A stretch of 64,000 bases of DNA, from contig JAQWSC010000007.1 in NCBI GenBank assembly GCA_029243385.1, forward strand, positions 62,001-126,000, written 5' to 3'. A program made the translations under genes and the position numbers. This document shows, piece after piece, positions 8,897 to 18,316 of this stretch. Within the stretch, counting starts at the first letter, position 1, and the number at the start of each line of letters is the position of its first letter. The notes beneath the pieces were generated by a model. It was given only the letters and a program-made list of their open reading frames with translations, was not told the DNA's origin and searched no databases. This DNA comes from Flavobacteriaceae bacterium. GTDB taxonomy: Bacteria > Bacteroidota > Bacteroidia > Flavobacteriales > Flavobacteriaceae.

Positions 8897-9592
8897 TTAG
8901 TTTTTTTCGATGAGTTTACGGTTGCGCGCTCGCTGCACCCAAATAATGATTCCTACAGTAATCAATGCCATGGGAGACAACAACATCAAACCGTTGTTTT
9001 CGTATCCCATTTCGTAAAAGCTATCAGGAATTACTTGATACCCTAGCAACTTTCCGGAGCCTAACAACTCTCTAAAAAACGCTACTAGTATAAGGATAAA
9101 GCCATATCCCGCAGCATTTCCTATTCCATCTAAAAAAGATTTCCATACACCGTTACCCAATGCAAAGGCTTCCAATCGTCCCATTACGATACAGTTGGTA
9201 ATAATTAATCCAATAAAAATGGAAAGTTCCTTACTCACATCATACGCATAGGCTCGAAGTACTTGATCTACCAAAATTACCATGGATGCGACCACAACCA
9301 ATTGAACGATGATTCGAATACGGTTGGGTACCAAATTGCGCAGTAAGGATATAATCACGTTACTGGCTGCCATAACCGCTACCACCGAAAGACTCATTAC
9401 GATAGCTGGTTTGAGTTGGACTGTAATAGCCAGTGCTGAGCAAATTCCTAAAACTTGAACGGTAATAGGGTTGTTGTCGTCAAGAGGGTCGGAAAGTAAT
9501 GCGCGATTCTTTTTGGAAAACAACGGTTCCTTTTCCTTTGCCACGAACAAAATGACTGGATTTTTGGCAGTGTTTTTCTTTTTATTGGACAT
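8897..9592 (-). CDS. nqrD: Na+-translocating NADH:quinone reductase subunit D
   Basis: This 231-residue membrane subunit is homologous to NqrE. The core begins at LFSKKNRALLSDPLDDNNP. Conserved cysteine segments include VLGICSALAITVQLKP and TNCIVMGRLEAFA, which flank the iron site shared with NqrE. About 25 residues precede the usual family start and no internal Met offers an alternative, so the N-terminal extension appears real. The start overlaps the end of nqrC by 11 bp, indicating coupled translation. Confidence 0.96.
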   Translation of the reverse strand: MSNKKKNTAKNPVILFVAKEKEPLFSKKNRALLSDPLDDNNPITVQVLGICSALAITVQLKPAIVMSLSVVAVMAASNVIISLLRNLVPNRIRIIVQLVVVASMVILVDQVLRAYAYDVSKELSIFIGLIITNCIVMGRLEAFALGNGVWKSFLDGIGNAAGYGFILILVAFFRELLGSGKLLGYQVIPDSFYEMGYENNGLMLLSPMALITVGIIIWVQRARNRKLIEKN

Positions 9593-10334
9593 AACTCAAA
9601 TCGTTTAATGCTGTCGCAGTTTCTTTTTCTTTTTGGAAATATGGTATATAGTATTGCATGCGTTCTATAATCATATCAGTAACACCGTCTCCTGTAATGG
9701 TCGCTCCAGAAATCGCATCCACCTCATGATCATCTTTGTCAAGATTGTTAGGGTCGTTGTTGGTTTTTGAAACCGCAATTCCTTTGAGGGTTCCATCCTG
9801 GGCAAAAACTTTTTCATCAATAAATCGGTCTTGAAACCATTGTGTGGTGATCTCGGCTCCCAATCCTGCTGTTTCGGCTTTGTGGTCAAAAACTATTCCT
9901 TTGATGGTATTTTGATCCGATTTTAATGAAATATATCCCCAGATAGCATCCCAAAGACCTGCGCCACGAAGCGGAATGATGTAATATTTTTCATTTTCAA
10001 CATTGGCAACATATAATGGGAATCGTTGCTCGTCCACATCTTTTTTTACTTCAATAGCCAATTTGATATCACTAAACGCATCCACTTGAGGGTCTATCGA
10101 ACCGTCTTTTCTAAGAGAAAGTTGTGACTCGATATACTCATTAAATTTTCCTTCTGCTGCCTCGCGGTCGATTTCAATACCGATAGTAGCTAGGATGTTT
10201 TGCATTTTTTCTTTGCGTACATTTTCAGCTTGTAGATCTTGCAATGAAGTGGCTGCAAAAGCCAAAACAGAAGCAACAACAACTACCATAACAGCTGCAA
10301 ATCCGAAAGTATAAGCGTTAGAATCTCTATTCAT
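9582..10334 (-). CDS. nqrC: Na+-translocating NADH:quinone reductase subunit C (flavinylated)
   Basis: This 250-residue protein has one N-terminal membrane segment (about residues 8-30) and a periplasmic FMN-binding domain. The covalent FMN attachment motif VDAISGATITGDG is present, with the acceptor predicted as Thr212. GAGLWDAIWGY and AETAGLGAEI are typical FMN_bind motifs. It is a substrate of ApbE, which is encoded downstream. It starts 2 bp after the nqrB stop and overlaps nqrD. Confidence 0.96.
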   Translation of the reverse strand: MNRDSNAYTFGFAAVMVVVVASVLAFAATSLQDLQAENVRKEKMQNILATIGIEIDREAAEGKFNEYIESQLSLRKDGSIDPQVDAFSDIKLAIEVKKDVDEQRFPLYVANVENEKYYIIPLRGAGLWDAIWGYISLKSDQNTIKGIVFDHKAETAGLGAEITTQWFQDRFIDEKVFAQDGTLKGIAVSKTNNDPNNLDKDDHEVDAISGATITGDGVTDMIIERMQYYIPYFQKEKETATALNDLSYVQ

Positions 10335-10336
10335 TA

Positions 10337-11509
10337 TTAAGCAGTTTTGAGCGTGGCTTTTGCCAAGCGATTTTTTCTTCGTTTGATATTTGCCTCTACT
10401 ACGTAGTGGTCAATGGTAGGAGCGAATACGTTCATAAGCAATATGGCAAGCATTACTCCTTCAGGATAAGCTGGGTTGAATACTCGAATGAGAATACAAA
10501 ACACTCCAACCAAAATTCCATAAATCCATTTTCCTTGGGTAGTTTGTGCAGCTGATACAGGATCTGTGGCCATAAAGACAACTCCAAAAGCAAATCCACC
10601 CACAATCAGGTGATTTACCCAATGGAAGCTCATTAACTCATTGGCTCCCCAAAGGTTAAAAAGCATACCTACAACGGCGGCTCCTATAACTCCTCCGAGC
10701 ATAATTCTCCAACTTCCAATACCCGTAAAAATTAGGATTAAAGCTCCAACCAATACCCAAAGGGTTGAAGTTTCAGCAATTGATCCTGGAACAGATCCCA
10801 TGAACATTTCAAATATACTGTACGAAACTTCGTTACCGCTGGCTAGGGATCCCAAGATAGTTTCTCCAGAAATTCCGTCAACAGCAGAAGCTTCAGAAAC
10901 CCATACTTGATTTCCAGACATATAAGTTGGATACGCAAAAAAGGCAAATGCACGAGCAGTAAGGGCTGGATTAAGGATATTCATTCCTGTTCCTCCAAAG
11001 GCTTCTTTTCCTATAAATACTGCAAATGCTACCGAGATTGCTACCATCCAAAGAGGAATGTCAACAGGCATAATCATAGGGATTAATAGCCCTGTTACCA
11101 AATATCCTTCATTCACTTCATGTCCTCTATATACCGCAAAACCAAATTCAATAGCCAAACCAACGCCGTACGACACTGCAATCATTGGCAATATTTTCCA
11201 TGAACCGTGAATGAATGCGTCTAAATATGTAAAGGCTTCACCAGTTTGAATAAAATATTGGTAACCTGTATTATATATTCCATAAATGAGTGCGGGGACC
11301 AAAGCGATTATTACAGTAATCATGGTTCGCTTCAAATCAACGGCATCTCGTATGTGTGCTCCTTTTTGAGTAGTGTGATTGGGAACGTATAAAAAAGTAT
11401 CCAAAGCATTAATCGCCGGAGCAAAACGTTCCAGTTTTTGACCTTTTCCAAAAGGTTTTTTTATTTGATCTATGGTGTTTCTCAAATTCATAATTTTGTT
11501 TTTAACCAA
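10337..11509 (-). CDS. nqrB: Na+-translocating NADH:quinone reductase subunit B (flavinylated)
   Basis: This 390-residue multi-span membrane subunit carries covalent FMN and a riboflavin and is central to Na+ translocation. Family segments HIRDAVDLKRTM, GKEAFGGTGMNILNPALTARAF and FMATDPVSAAQTTQGKW are present. The flavinylation site reads DGISGET, with acceptor Thr217, where most ApbE targets have Ala before the Thr. The first Met overlaps the end of nqrA by 8 bp; Met7 (first base 11491) is an equally possible start. Confidence 0.96.
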   Translation of the reverse strand: MVKNKIMNLRNTIDQIKKPFGKGQKLERFAPAINALDTFLYVPNHTTQKGAHIRDAVDLKRTMITVIIALVPALIYGIYNTGYQYFIQTGEAFTYLDAFIHGSWKILPMIAVSYGVGLAIEFGFAVYRGHEVNEGYLVTGLLIPMIMPVDIPLWMVAISVAFAVFIGKEAFGGTGMNILNPALTARAFAFFAYPTYMSGNQVWVSEASAVDGISGETILGSLASGNEVSYSIFEMFMGSVPGSIAETSTLWVLVGALILIFTGIGSWRIMLGGVIGAAVVGMLFNLWGANELMSFHWVNHLIVGGFAFGVVFMATDPVSAAQTTQGKWIYGILVGVFCILIRVFNPAYPEGVMLAILLMNVFAPTIDHYVVEANIKRRKNRLAKATLKTA

Positions 11510-12857
11510 CTTCTTTTAACAATAAATCAAGGCTTTCACGGATAATTGCCTGCGCTTCGATTTTTGAAGTAGACACGTAGTCCACCAATCCAAAATCTTC
11601 GGGAGCAACTTCGTAAATCCCTAGATTTTCCATTTTTTCAATGTTTCCTGCCATACATTCTTTCAACAGTTGCATGGGTAAGATGTCCATCGGAAGTACA
11701 CGTTCCATTTCACCGGTTACCACGAGGGCACGATCTTCTCCATTGAGATTGGTTGTTGCTTCAAACTCGCGTTTACCTAACAACCACGACAAGGAGGTTC
11801 TTGACATACTGTGGATGTTGTTGTTGACAAAAGGCAACCATCCAAACATGCGGTAATGATTTCCTTCTGGAATCACAGAAATCGTATTGTTATAAAAACC
11901 GATGTAATTCGAAACAGAAACGGTTTCTCCACTAAGCACATCACCGTTAATAAATCGGTGCTTAGGCGCATTCTCAATATCTTCAGGCTGAAGCAATGAA
12001 GCGATTGTAGCGCCAATAATTGTTTTTACATAGGCTGGCTTAACAACGCCAGACCCCGCAACAGCGATGGTTCTTTGTGCGTCAAATTTTCCAGTTTGAA
12101 AAAAGCGACCTAAAATAGCCACGTCTTCAGGATTGACAACCCAAACACGTTGGCCTGCATTAATCGGATCAATGTGATGAATTTGAATACCTACATTTCC
12201 AGCAGGATGCACACCTGAAACTTTATGAATTTCTACATTTTTAACCTCGTTAAAAAAGGAGTTTGTTTCTGATTGAACTCCCAAATGAACCGATCCTTCG
12301 GTAAGTTTATTCAACACATCAACACCAACTTGAAAATCACTTTCTTGACCTGTCAAAGCAATTTGATAGTCAACCGCCAAAGGAGCCGTTGAAAATGTTG
12401 AAATGAAAATTGATTTCGGAGATTGATTTGGATCAGCAATTACATCATACGGTCGTTGCTTAATGAATGGCCAACATCCGCTAAATAATAAAATACTTTT
12501 AAGTTCGTCTGAAGAATACGCGTCTAAATCTTTTAATTTGGATGTTTTAAATGTATTCTTTGAGTCTGGCTTCACAACAACTTCAAGAATTTTTCTTTTG
12601 GCTCCACGCTTGATTTCTTGAACAATTCCGCTAACAGGCGAAACAAATCGTATAGAATCCATATACTTGGAAAAGAAAATTTCATCACCCGCCGTTACAC
12701 GATCGCCTTCTTTTACCACCATCTTGGGAGTAACCGAATGAAAGTCTGTGGGTTTGATGCAAATTGTTGGAGATACGGGTGCTTTTATAACGATATTTTC
12801 AGCAGCCCCTTTGAGCTTAATTGATAAGCCTTTTTTGATTCGAATGTCGTTGGACAT
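11502..12857 (-). CDS. nqrA: Na+-translocating NADH:quinone reductase subunit A
   Basis: This 451-residue cytoplasmic-side subunit contributes to quinone binding and is the first gene of the operon. It begins with IRIKKGLSIKLKG, as in the family, and carries SGIVQEIKRGAKRKILEVVV (a lipoyl-like barrel) in the N-terminal third, followed by the NqrA core with RPYDVIADP and HPAGNVGIQIHHIDP. It overlaps nqrB by 8 bp. A -7 box lies 32 bp upstream of the start. Confidence 0.96.
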   Translation of the reverse strand: MSNDIRIKKGLSIKLKGAAENIVIKAPVSPTICIKPTDFHSVTPKMVVKEGDRVTAGDEIFFSKYMDSIRFVSPVSGIVQEIKRGAKRKILEVVVKPDSKNTFKTSKLKDLDAYSSDELKSILLFSGCWPFIKQRPYDVIADPNQSPKSIFISTFSTAPLAVDYQIALTGQESDFQVGVDVLNKLTEGSVHLGVQSETNSFFNEVKNVEIHKVSGVHPAGNVGIQIHHIDPINAGQRVWVVNPEDVAILGRFFQTGKFDAQRTIAVAGSGVVKPAYVKTIIGATIASLLQPEDIENAPKHRFINGDVLSGETVSVSNYIGFYNNTISVIPEGNHYRMFGWLPFVNNNIHSMSRTSLSWLLGKREFEATTNLNGEDRALVVTGEMERVLPMDILPMQLLKECMAGNIEKMENLGIYEVAPEDFGLVDYVSTSKIEAQAIIRESLDLLLKEVG

Positions 12858-12888
12858 AGGTTCGTAATTGTGTTTGATAAAATCCCTG

Positions 12889-12896
12889 CAAATTTA
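12889..12896 (-). promoter_or_regulatory. -7 promoter box (TAAATTTG) for the nqr operon
   Basis: This TAnnTTTG match on the minus strand ends 31 bp from the nqrA ATG. A TTG 14 bp further upstream is closer than the usual spacing, so only the -7 element is claimed. Confidence 0.55.
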
Positions 12897-13054
12897 CCAT
12901 TTTAAAGCCTCAAGTAAAAGCCTTTTCAGTTAAAATCATTATTTATAACTGTTCTAAATAATTTGTTTAAAGTTTACTAAAATCGTATTTTGAAGTCTGT
13001 ATTTGTAAGCCCTATTTTTTCTATATATTTACAAAAAAAAGAGAACAACACCCG

Positions 13055-14302
13055 ATGCAAAATCTTAAACAAAACTTTATTTTCTTATTCATATGTATTG
13101 CTTCAAAGGGGCAGGTTTTTACGCTGCAAAAACCGCCTGTCCACATCAAAAGCATCGAGTTTCGATCAGAAAACTCTTCCGAGCCTTTTCCAGTTCTCCA
13201 ATTTAACGAAACGGCTCTTTTAAGTTTTGATGATCTGAACGCAGACGAATCGGACTATTATTATACACTACAACACTTCACCCACGATTGGAAAAAATCG
13301 GACTTGTTTGAATCAGAATACATAGAGGGTTTTGACAATCTAAGAATCCGAAATTACAAAAACTCATTCAACACATTACAACCCTATACACATTACCAAC
13401 TTCGCATTCCCAACGAACAAACTCAACTCAAACTATCAGGAAATTATGCGATTTCTATTTACAACGATTCTGACGAACTTATTTTCAACCGTAGGTTTGT
13501 AATTTATGAGAGTACAGCCACAGTAGGTGTAGAAGTGGTTCGATCCAGAGACATGGAATATATCGAAAGCTCACAATCGGTTCAGTTTTCAATCAATACG
13601 CAAGAACTCGTAGTTCGAAATCCTTCTCAGGAAATCAAACCGGTAATTTTACAAAACTATATTTGGGATTCGGCTATTAGCAATCTCCTGCCTCAGTTCA
13701 CTTTGGGGAACGTTTTGCACTACAAATACGATAAAGAAACGCGTTTTGAAGGCGGAAATGAATATTTGTATTTTGACACAAAAGACATACGCATTAGCAG
13801 TGGAAATGTATATGGAGTTCAACGAAAGGAATTGTACAACACCTACTTGTATTCAAATGAAGTAAGAGCCGGTCGGCCTTACTCGTATGCCCCAGATATC
13901 AATGGAGATTTTGTGATTCGAACACTCCAAGGAACCGACTCCACAATTGAGGCTGACTATTCAAGAGTGCATTTTTCGCTTCGAACCGAACCTCTGGCAG
14001 CATCGGCTGAAATTTTTGTAGTTGGCAGCTTCAATGATCATCAACTGGACGATCGTCATCAGCTTTATTACAACGAAATATTGGGCCAATACGAGGGAGA
14101 GGCGCTATTAAAACAAGGGTTTTACAACTATCATTTTGAATATCTAGAAGCTGGCAACACGCTCTATCCCAACCTAATTGGAGGAAGTCATTGGGAAACT
14201 GAAAACCAATACCTAGTGTTGGTATATCAGAAAAAATTTGGTCAACGACACGACAGTTTGATTGGTATTGGAACAGGAAGCTCATTAAACATTCGAAATT
14301 AG
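13055..14302 (+). CDS. Type IX secretion system plug protein (DUF5103)
   Basis: This 415-residue protein has a short hydrophobic N-terminus (FIFLFICIASKGQ) that acts as a signal peptide, followed by a DUF5103 architecture. Features include SIEFRSENSSEPFPVLQFNE, the segment HFTHDWKKSDLFESEYIEGF, and a C-terminal immunoglobulin-like beta domain with EIFVVGSFNDHQL and GFYNYHFEY. In Flavobacterium johnsoniae the related Plug protein closes the periplasmic side of the giant SprA translocon pore when no PorV-bound substrate is present. It stands apart from other T9SS genes, 60 bp ahead of apaG. Family assignment is by recognised sequence pattern; sprA itself is not in the window. Confidence 0.85.
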   Translation: MQNLKQNFIFLFICIASKGQVFTLQKPPVHIKSIEFRSENSSEPFPVLQFNETALLSFDDLNADESDYYYTLQHFTHDWKKSDLFESEYIEGFDNLRIRNYKNSFNTLQPYTHYQLRIPNEQTQLKLSGNYAISIYNDSDELIFNRRFVIYESTATVGVEVVRSRDMEYIESSQSVQFSINTQELVVRNPSQEIKPVILQNYIWDSAISNLLPQFTLGNVLHYKYDKETRFEGGNEYLYFDTKDIRISSGNVYGVQRKELYNTYLYSNEVRAGRPYSYAPDINGDFVIRTLQGTDSTIEADYSRVHFSLRTEPLAASAEIFVVGSFNDHQLDDRHQLYYNEILGQYEGEALLKQGFYNYHFEYLEAGNTLYPNLIGGSHWETENQYLVLVYQKKFGQRHDSLIGIGTGSSLNIRN

Positions 14303-14362
14303 TTTTTTAATTTTCTAAAATTCAATATCTTAGCAAGAGAAGCCTCCTAACATCGCTCTTTT

Positions 14363-14749
14363 ATGATTCATCAGGTTACACACGGCATATCTATTTCAGT
14401 TGAAACTGTTTTTAAGGGTACGTACTTTAAAAACTACCAAAGAGTATTTGCCTTTGCCTATCGAATTTCCATTCTAAATCAAAGCAAAGACTGTGTGCAA
14501 TTAAAATCCAGACATTGGAAAATATTTGATGCATTGAACGCCTTAGACATTGTAGATGGCGAGGTTGTGGTAGGAGAAAAACCCATTCTTCATCCGGGGC
14601 AACACCACTCTTACTCCTCAGGCTGTTTGTTATCATCACCTATTGGAGCCATGCGCGGCTATTTTCGTATGGTCAATTTTACAACGTCAAAAAAATTCAG
14701 AGCTTACGTGCCTGCCTTTAAGTTGAATGCTCCATTTGCTATCAACTAA
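14363..14749 (+). CDS. apaG: ApaG family protein
   Basis: This 128-residue protein is a single ApaG/DUF525 beta-sandwich domain, as in the whole family. Signature regions are YRVSI-like FAYRISILNQS, KSRHWKIFDA, VVGEKPILHPGQHHSYSSGCLL and PIGAMRGYFRM. ApaG has been linked to Co2+ resistance and Mg2+ efflux in enterobacteria and is fused to F-box proteins in eukaryotes, but its molecular role is not settled. It is preceded by the plug gene and followed by pruA. Confidence 0.92.
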   Translation: MIHQVTHGISISVETVFKGTYFKNYQRVFAFAYRISILNQSKDCVQLKSRHWKIFDALNALDIVDGEVVVGEKPILHPGQHHSYSSGCLLSSPIGAMRGYFRMVNFTTSKKFRAYVPAFKLNAPFAIN

Positions 14750-14755
14750 ATATCT

Positions 14756-14787
14756 TTGGTTTTTTCGCCTTAAGTATCCTATCTTTG
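14756..14787 (+). promoter_or_regulatory. Promoter of pruA (-33 TTG, -7 TATCTTTG)
   Basis: A TTG at 14756-14758 and TATCTTTG at 14780-14787 are separated by 21 bp, a spacing seen in Bacteroidota promoters. The -7 box ends 28 bp before the pruA ATG. Confidence 0.65.
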
Positions 14788-14815
14788 TATTACAATATTC
14801 TCAAAAAAAACAACC

Positions 14816-16444
14816 ATGGCTTCAGGATTTTTTAAAATACCGCAACCAATCAACGAACCTGTTAAAGATTACTCAATAAATTCTCCAGAACGAGAAGAGG
14901 TTTTGGCGACCTACAAGTCTTTATACAGCCAGCAAGTTCAAGTTCCTTTGTATATAGGAGATTCTAAGGTTGTTACCAAGCAGCAAAAAAATATGTTTCC
15001 TCCCCACGATCATCAACACTGTGTGGGCAGCTACTCAATCGCTGATCAAGATCATATTGAAAAAGCAATTGAAGCCTCCCTTCAAGCTCGAACTTCCTGG
15101 GCCTCTATGGATTGGGAACAACGTGCTGCAATTTTTCTAAAAGCAGCTGACTTGATTGCTGGGCCTTATCGCTCAAAAATCAATGCTGCTACAATGATTG
15201 CACAATCCAAAACCATTCACCAAGCTGAAATTGATGCGGCTTGTGAGTTTATTGATTTTCTGACTTTCAACGTACAGTTCATGTCCGAAATCTACAGCGA
15301 GCAACCCATATCTTCGGAAGGAGTTTGGAATCGACTGGAGTATCGTCCTTTGGAAGGATTTGTATATGTAGTTTCCCCTTTTAACTTTACTGCTATTGCG
15401 GGAAATTTGTGCGCCAGTGCCGCTCTTATGGGAAATGTTGTGGTATGGAAACCTAGCGATCATCAGGTCTATTCTGCACAAGTGATTATGGGAATTTTCA
15501 AAGAAGCAGGGTTGCCAGATGGTGTCATCAATATGGTGATGGGAGATCCCGAAATGATCACCAATACTGTATTGAGTAACGCCGACTTCTCAGGAATTCA
15601 CTTTACAGGATCTACGCATGTTTTTAAAAATATTTGGGGTAAAATTGGCGCCAATATTCAGCAATACAAAACATACCCTCGAATTGTAGGAGAAACAGGT
15701 GGAAAAGATTTTATTGTCGCCCATCCATCGGCAAACTCAAAGGTTGTATCGACCGCTATCGTCAGAGGTGCTTTCGAGTTTCAAGGACAAAAATGTTCTG
15801 CAGCCTCACGGGTATATCTACCTGAATCTATAGCAAATGAAGTGATTGAGAACGTCAAAAAAGATATAGCATCCATTAGAATAGGATCGCCTGAAAACTT
15901 TGAAAACTTTATCACAGCAGTAATTCATGAAGCCTCTTTTGACAAATTGACTGCGGTAATTGACCAAGTAAAACACGACAATAATGCTGAAATCGTAGCT
16001 GGAGGAACTTATGATAAGTCCCAAGGATATTTTATTTACCCTACGGTGATACTTACCAAAGATCCGCATTATTATACCATGGAAACCGAATTATTTGGTC
16101 CTGTAGTGACGATTTACATATATCCTGACAATGAGTGGGAAAAAACATTGAAATTGATAGACAACACTTCAGAATATGCACTTACGGGAGCTGTTATTTC
16201 TTCGGATCGAAGTGCTATTGCAACGGCAACAAAACTTTTGGTCAATGCAGCTGGAAATTTCTATATCAACGATAAACCAACAGGAGCCGTAGTCGGTCAA
16301 CAGCCTTTTGGCGGAGCACGAGCTTCAGGAACCAACGATAAGGCTGGATCGAAGTTAAATCTTTTGCGATGGGTTTCTCCTCGATTGCTCAAAGAAACGC
16401 TTGTTCCTCCTACTGATTATCGCTATCCTTTTTTGGGAGAATAA
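14816..16444 (+). CDS. pruA: L-glutamate gamma-semialdehyde (1-pyrroline-5-carboxylate) dehydrogenase
   Basis: This 542-residue aldehyde dehydrogenase oxidises glutamate semialdehyde to glutamate with NAD+. It matches the single-function P5CDH type. It has the general base Glu293 in VGETGGKDF, the catalytic Cys327 in FEFQGQKCSAASRVY, the NAD loop FTGSTHVFKNI, and the C-terminal GAVVGQQPFGGARASGTNDKAG motif specific to P5CDH. There is no PRODH domain, so proline dehydrogenase must be separate. RocD, encoded at 41249-42529, makes the same semialdehyde from ornithine, so the two together form an ornithine-to-glutamate route. Confidence 0.96.
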   Translation: MASGFFKIPQPINEPVKDYSINSPEREEVLATYKSLYSQQVQVPLYIGDSKVVTKQQKNMFPPHDHQHCVGSYSIADQDHIEKAIEASLQARTSWASMDWEQRAAIFLKAADLIAGPYRSKINAATMIAQSKTIHQAEIDAACEFIDFLTFNVQFMSEIYSEQPISSEGVWNRLEYRPLEGFVYVVSPFNFTAIAGNLCASAALMGNVVVWKPSDHQVYSAQVIMGIFKEAGLPDGVINMVMGDPEMITNTVLSNADFSGIHFTGSTHVFKNIWGKIGANIQQYKTYPRIVGETGGKDFIVAHPSANSKVVSTAIVRGAFEFQGQKCSAASRVYLPESIANEVIENVKKDIASIRIGSPENFENFITAVIHEASFDKLTAVIDQVKHDNNAEIVAGGTYDKSQGYFIYPTVILTKDPHYYTMETELFGPVVTIYIYPDNEWEKTLKLIDNTSEYALTGAVISSDRSAIATATKLLVNAAGNFYINDKPTGAVVGQQPFGGARASGTNDKAGSKLNLLRWVSPRLLKETLVPPTDYRYPFLGE

Positions 16445-16451
16445 ATCGGTT

Positions 16452-17069
16452 TTACAAGGACAAATGCACTACTTTTTTGGTTTCAAAAAAAGGAGCTTCG
16501 AAATAATTGTTTAAATCGTAGCTTTTGGCAGTGGGAAAAGAGGATAATTCTTCAGTCAAATCTCCTCCCTTAAGATAAAGTATTCCATTGGGTAATTCGT
16601 GCCGACTCTTTTTTTTGATTTTACCTTGAACCAAAGCAACAAAATCAGTCATGTTGGTAACGGCTCTGCTTACAACAAAGTCATAGGAACCAGCAACTCG
16701 CTCGGAACGAACGTGTTCAGATGTTGCGTTTTTCAAACCCAATTCATCGATAACTGCCTGAACTACTTTGATTTTTTTACCCAAGGCATCAATGCAGTGA
16801 AACTGAGTTTCTGGAAACAGAATAGCAAGTGGAATTCCTGGGAAACCACCTCCTGTACCTACATCCAATATTTGAGCATTGGGAAGGAACGATTGCATTT
16901 TGGCTATTCCAAGTGAGTGAAGGACATGCCGTGTGTACAACGCATCAATATCTTTTCTGGAGATCACATTGATTTGTGCATTCCAGTGCTCATAAACCTT
17001 TTGAAGTTTTTCAAACTGAAGTTGTTGAAGAGGAGTTATTTCTGGAAAGCTTTTTAAAATTGTTTGCAA
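16452..17069 (-). CDS. rsmG: 16S rRNA (guanine527-N7)-methyltransferase
   Basis: This 205-residue RsmG/GidB methylates G527 of 16S rRNA. The SAM-binding loop ILDVGTGGGFPGIPL is at 67-81, preceded by the family helix INVISRKDIDALYTRHVLHSL and followed by VVSRAVTNM. The start is TTG; the nearest upstream ATG runs directly into a stop, and the -7 box at 17091-17098 fits a transcript beginning shortly before this TTG. Its stop lies 7 bp from the end of the convergent pruA. Confidence 0.94.
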   Translation of the reverse strand: MQTILKSFPEITPLQQLQFEKLQKVYEHWNAQINVISRKDIDALYTRHVLHSLGIAKMQSFLPNAQILDVGTGGGFPGIPLAILFPETQFHCIDALGKKIKVVQAVIDELGLKNATSEHVRSERVAGSYDFVVSRAVTNMTDFVALVQGKIKKKSRHELPNGILYLKGGDLTEELSSFPTAKSYDLNNYFEAPFFETKKVVHLSL

Positions 17070-17090
17070 AATTGTCCGTTACATTTGCAA

Positions 17091-17098
17091 CAAAAATA
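17091..17098 (-). promoter_or_regulatory. -7 promoter box (TATTTTTG) for rsmG
   Basis: This minus-strand TAnnTTTG match ends 21 bp from the TTG start of rsmG. Together with the box at 17156-17163 it forms a back-to-back promoter pair with the desaturase gene. Confidence 0.5.
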
Positions 17099-17155
17099 AT
17101 TAAATTAAAAAGCATATTCATTAGAAATAACTAAAAACTATTGATTAGAAATGTA

Positions 17156-17163
17156 TATTTTTG
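17156..17163 (+). promoter_or_regulatory. -7 promoter box (TATTTTTG) for the fatty acid desaturase
   Basis: This plus-strand TAnnTTTG match ends 26 bp before the desaturase ATG. Confidence 0.5.
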
Positions 17164-17189
17164 CTGTGAATAAATAAATAGGCAAACCT

Positions 17190-18302
17190 ATGACTTCTAA
17201 AAACATTCCTACAATTAAGTTTTCTCGTAATGATGCTAAGGGATTTTTTAAAATCCTGAATAAAAGAGTCAACCAATACTTTAAAGAGCATGATATTAGC
17301 AAAACAGGTAATTGGAAATTGTATGTAAAAACATTCATTATGTTTTCAATTTATATGGTGCCTTACTTTTTAATGTTAACCATTGAGATGAATCAGTGGT
17401 TGCAATTGGGGCTCACTGTTTTGATAGGTATTGGCATGGCAGGAGTAGGAATGAATGTGATGCATGACGGAAATCACGGATCGTACTCCAAGCACTCCTG
17501 GGTAAACAAACTTATGGGATCCAGTATTTATATTTTAGCAGGAAATGTGTACAACTGGAAAGTGCAACACAATGTACTTCATCACACTTACACAAATATT
17601 CAGGGACATGATGAGGATTTGGATGCAGGAAGAATCCTTCGTTTTTCAAAAAATGCTCCATGGAAGCGATTTCATAAATTTCAACATTATTACTCGATTT
17701 TCATTTACGGGCTTCTTACATTGAACTGGGTATTAACAGCTGATTACACGCAAATGAAGCGTTACATCAAACGAAAATTGAACGGAAAAGTAGGCCCTCT
17801 TAAACCTGTTAAAGAGTGGAGCACCTTGGTGTTTACCAAAATACTTTATGTGGCTATTTGGATTGTTTTGCCTATGATTTTTATCGATGTGGCATGGTGG
17901 AAAATCCTCATTGGTTTTTTTGTAATGCACTATACAGCAGGATTGATTTTGAGTTTGATTTTTCAACTTGCACACATTACAGAAGATGTGGTAATGCCTT
18001 TACCTGACAACACAGGAACCATTAAAAATACGTGGGCAATTCATCAACTGTTTACCACTGTAAATTTTTCTACCAAAAACAAAATCATGAACTGGTTTTC
18101 GGGAGGTCTTAACCATCAGGTTGAGCACCATATTTTCCCCCATATTTGCCACATTCATTATACTCAAATCGCTAAAATTGTGAAAGAAACTGCCAAAGAG
18201 TTTAATCTTCCTTACAACGAACACAATACCACGCGAAAAGCCTTGGCCTCTCATTTTCGTTTTTTGAAGCAAATGAGTAGAAAACCCTCCGTGGCACTAT
18301 AA
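17190..18302 (+). CDS. Membrane fatty acid desaturase (acyl-CoA/lipid type)
   Basis: This 370-residue membrane enzyme introduces a double bond in a fatty acyl chain using a di-iron centre. The three histidine boxes are visible: HDGNH at 92-96, HNVLHH at 127-132 and HQVEHH at about 308-313. The H-x2-V-E-H-H form of the third box is typical of front-end/linoleoyl-CoA-like desaturases. Four hydrophobic segments flank the boxes (about 50-90 and 220-260). No fused cytochrome b5 domain is present. A role in membrane fluidity, for example in cold adaptation, is a reasonable inference. Confidence 0.92.
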   Translation: MTSKNIPTIKFSRNDAKGFFKILNKRVNQYFKEHDISKTGNWKLYVKTFIMFSIYMVPYFLMLTIEMNQWLQLGLTVLIGIGMAGVGMNVMHDGNHGSYSKHSWVNKLMGSSIYILAGNVYNWKVQHNVLHHTYTNIQGHDEDLDAGRILRFSKNAPWKRFHKFQHYYSIFIYGLLTLNWVLTADYTQMKRYIKRKLNGKVGPLKPVKEWSTLVFTKILYVAIWIVLPMIFIDVAWWKILIGFFVMHYTAGLILSLIFQLAHITEDVVMPLPDNTGTIKNTWAIHQLFTTVNFSTKNKIMNWFSGGLNHQVEHHIFPHICHIHYTQIAKIVKETAKEFNLPYNEHNTTRKALASHFRFLKQMSRKPSVAL

Positions 18303-18316
18303 ATACAAAACAACTA

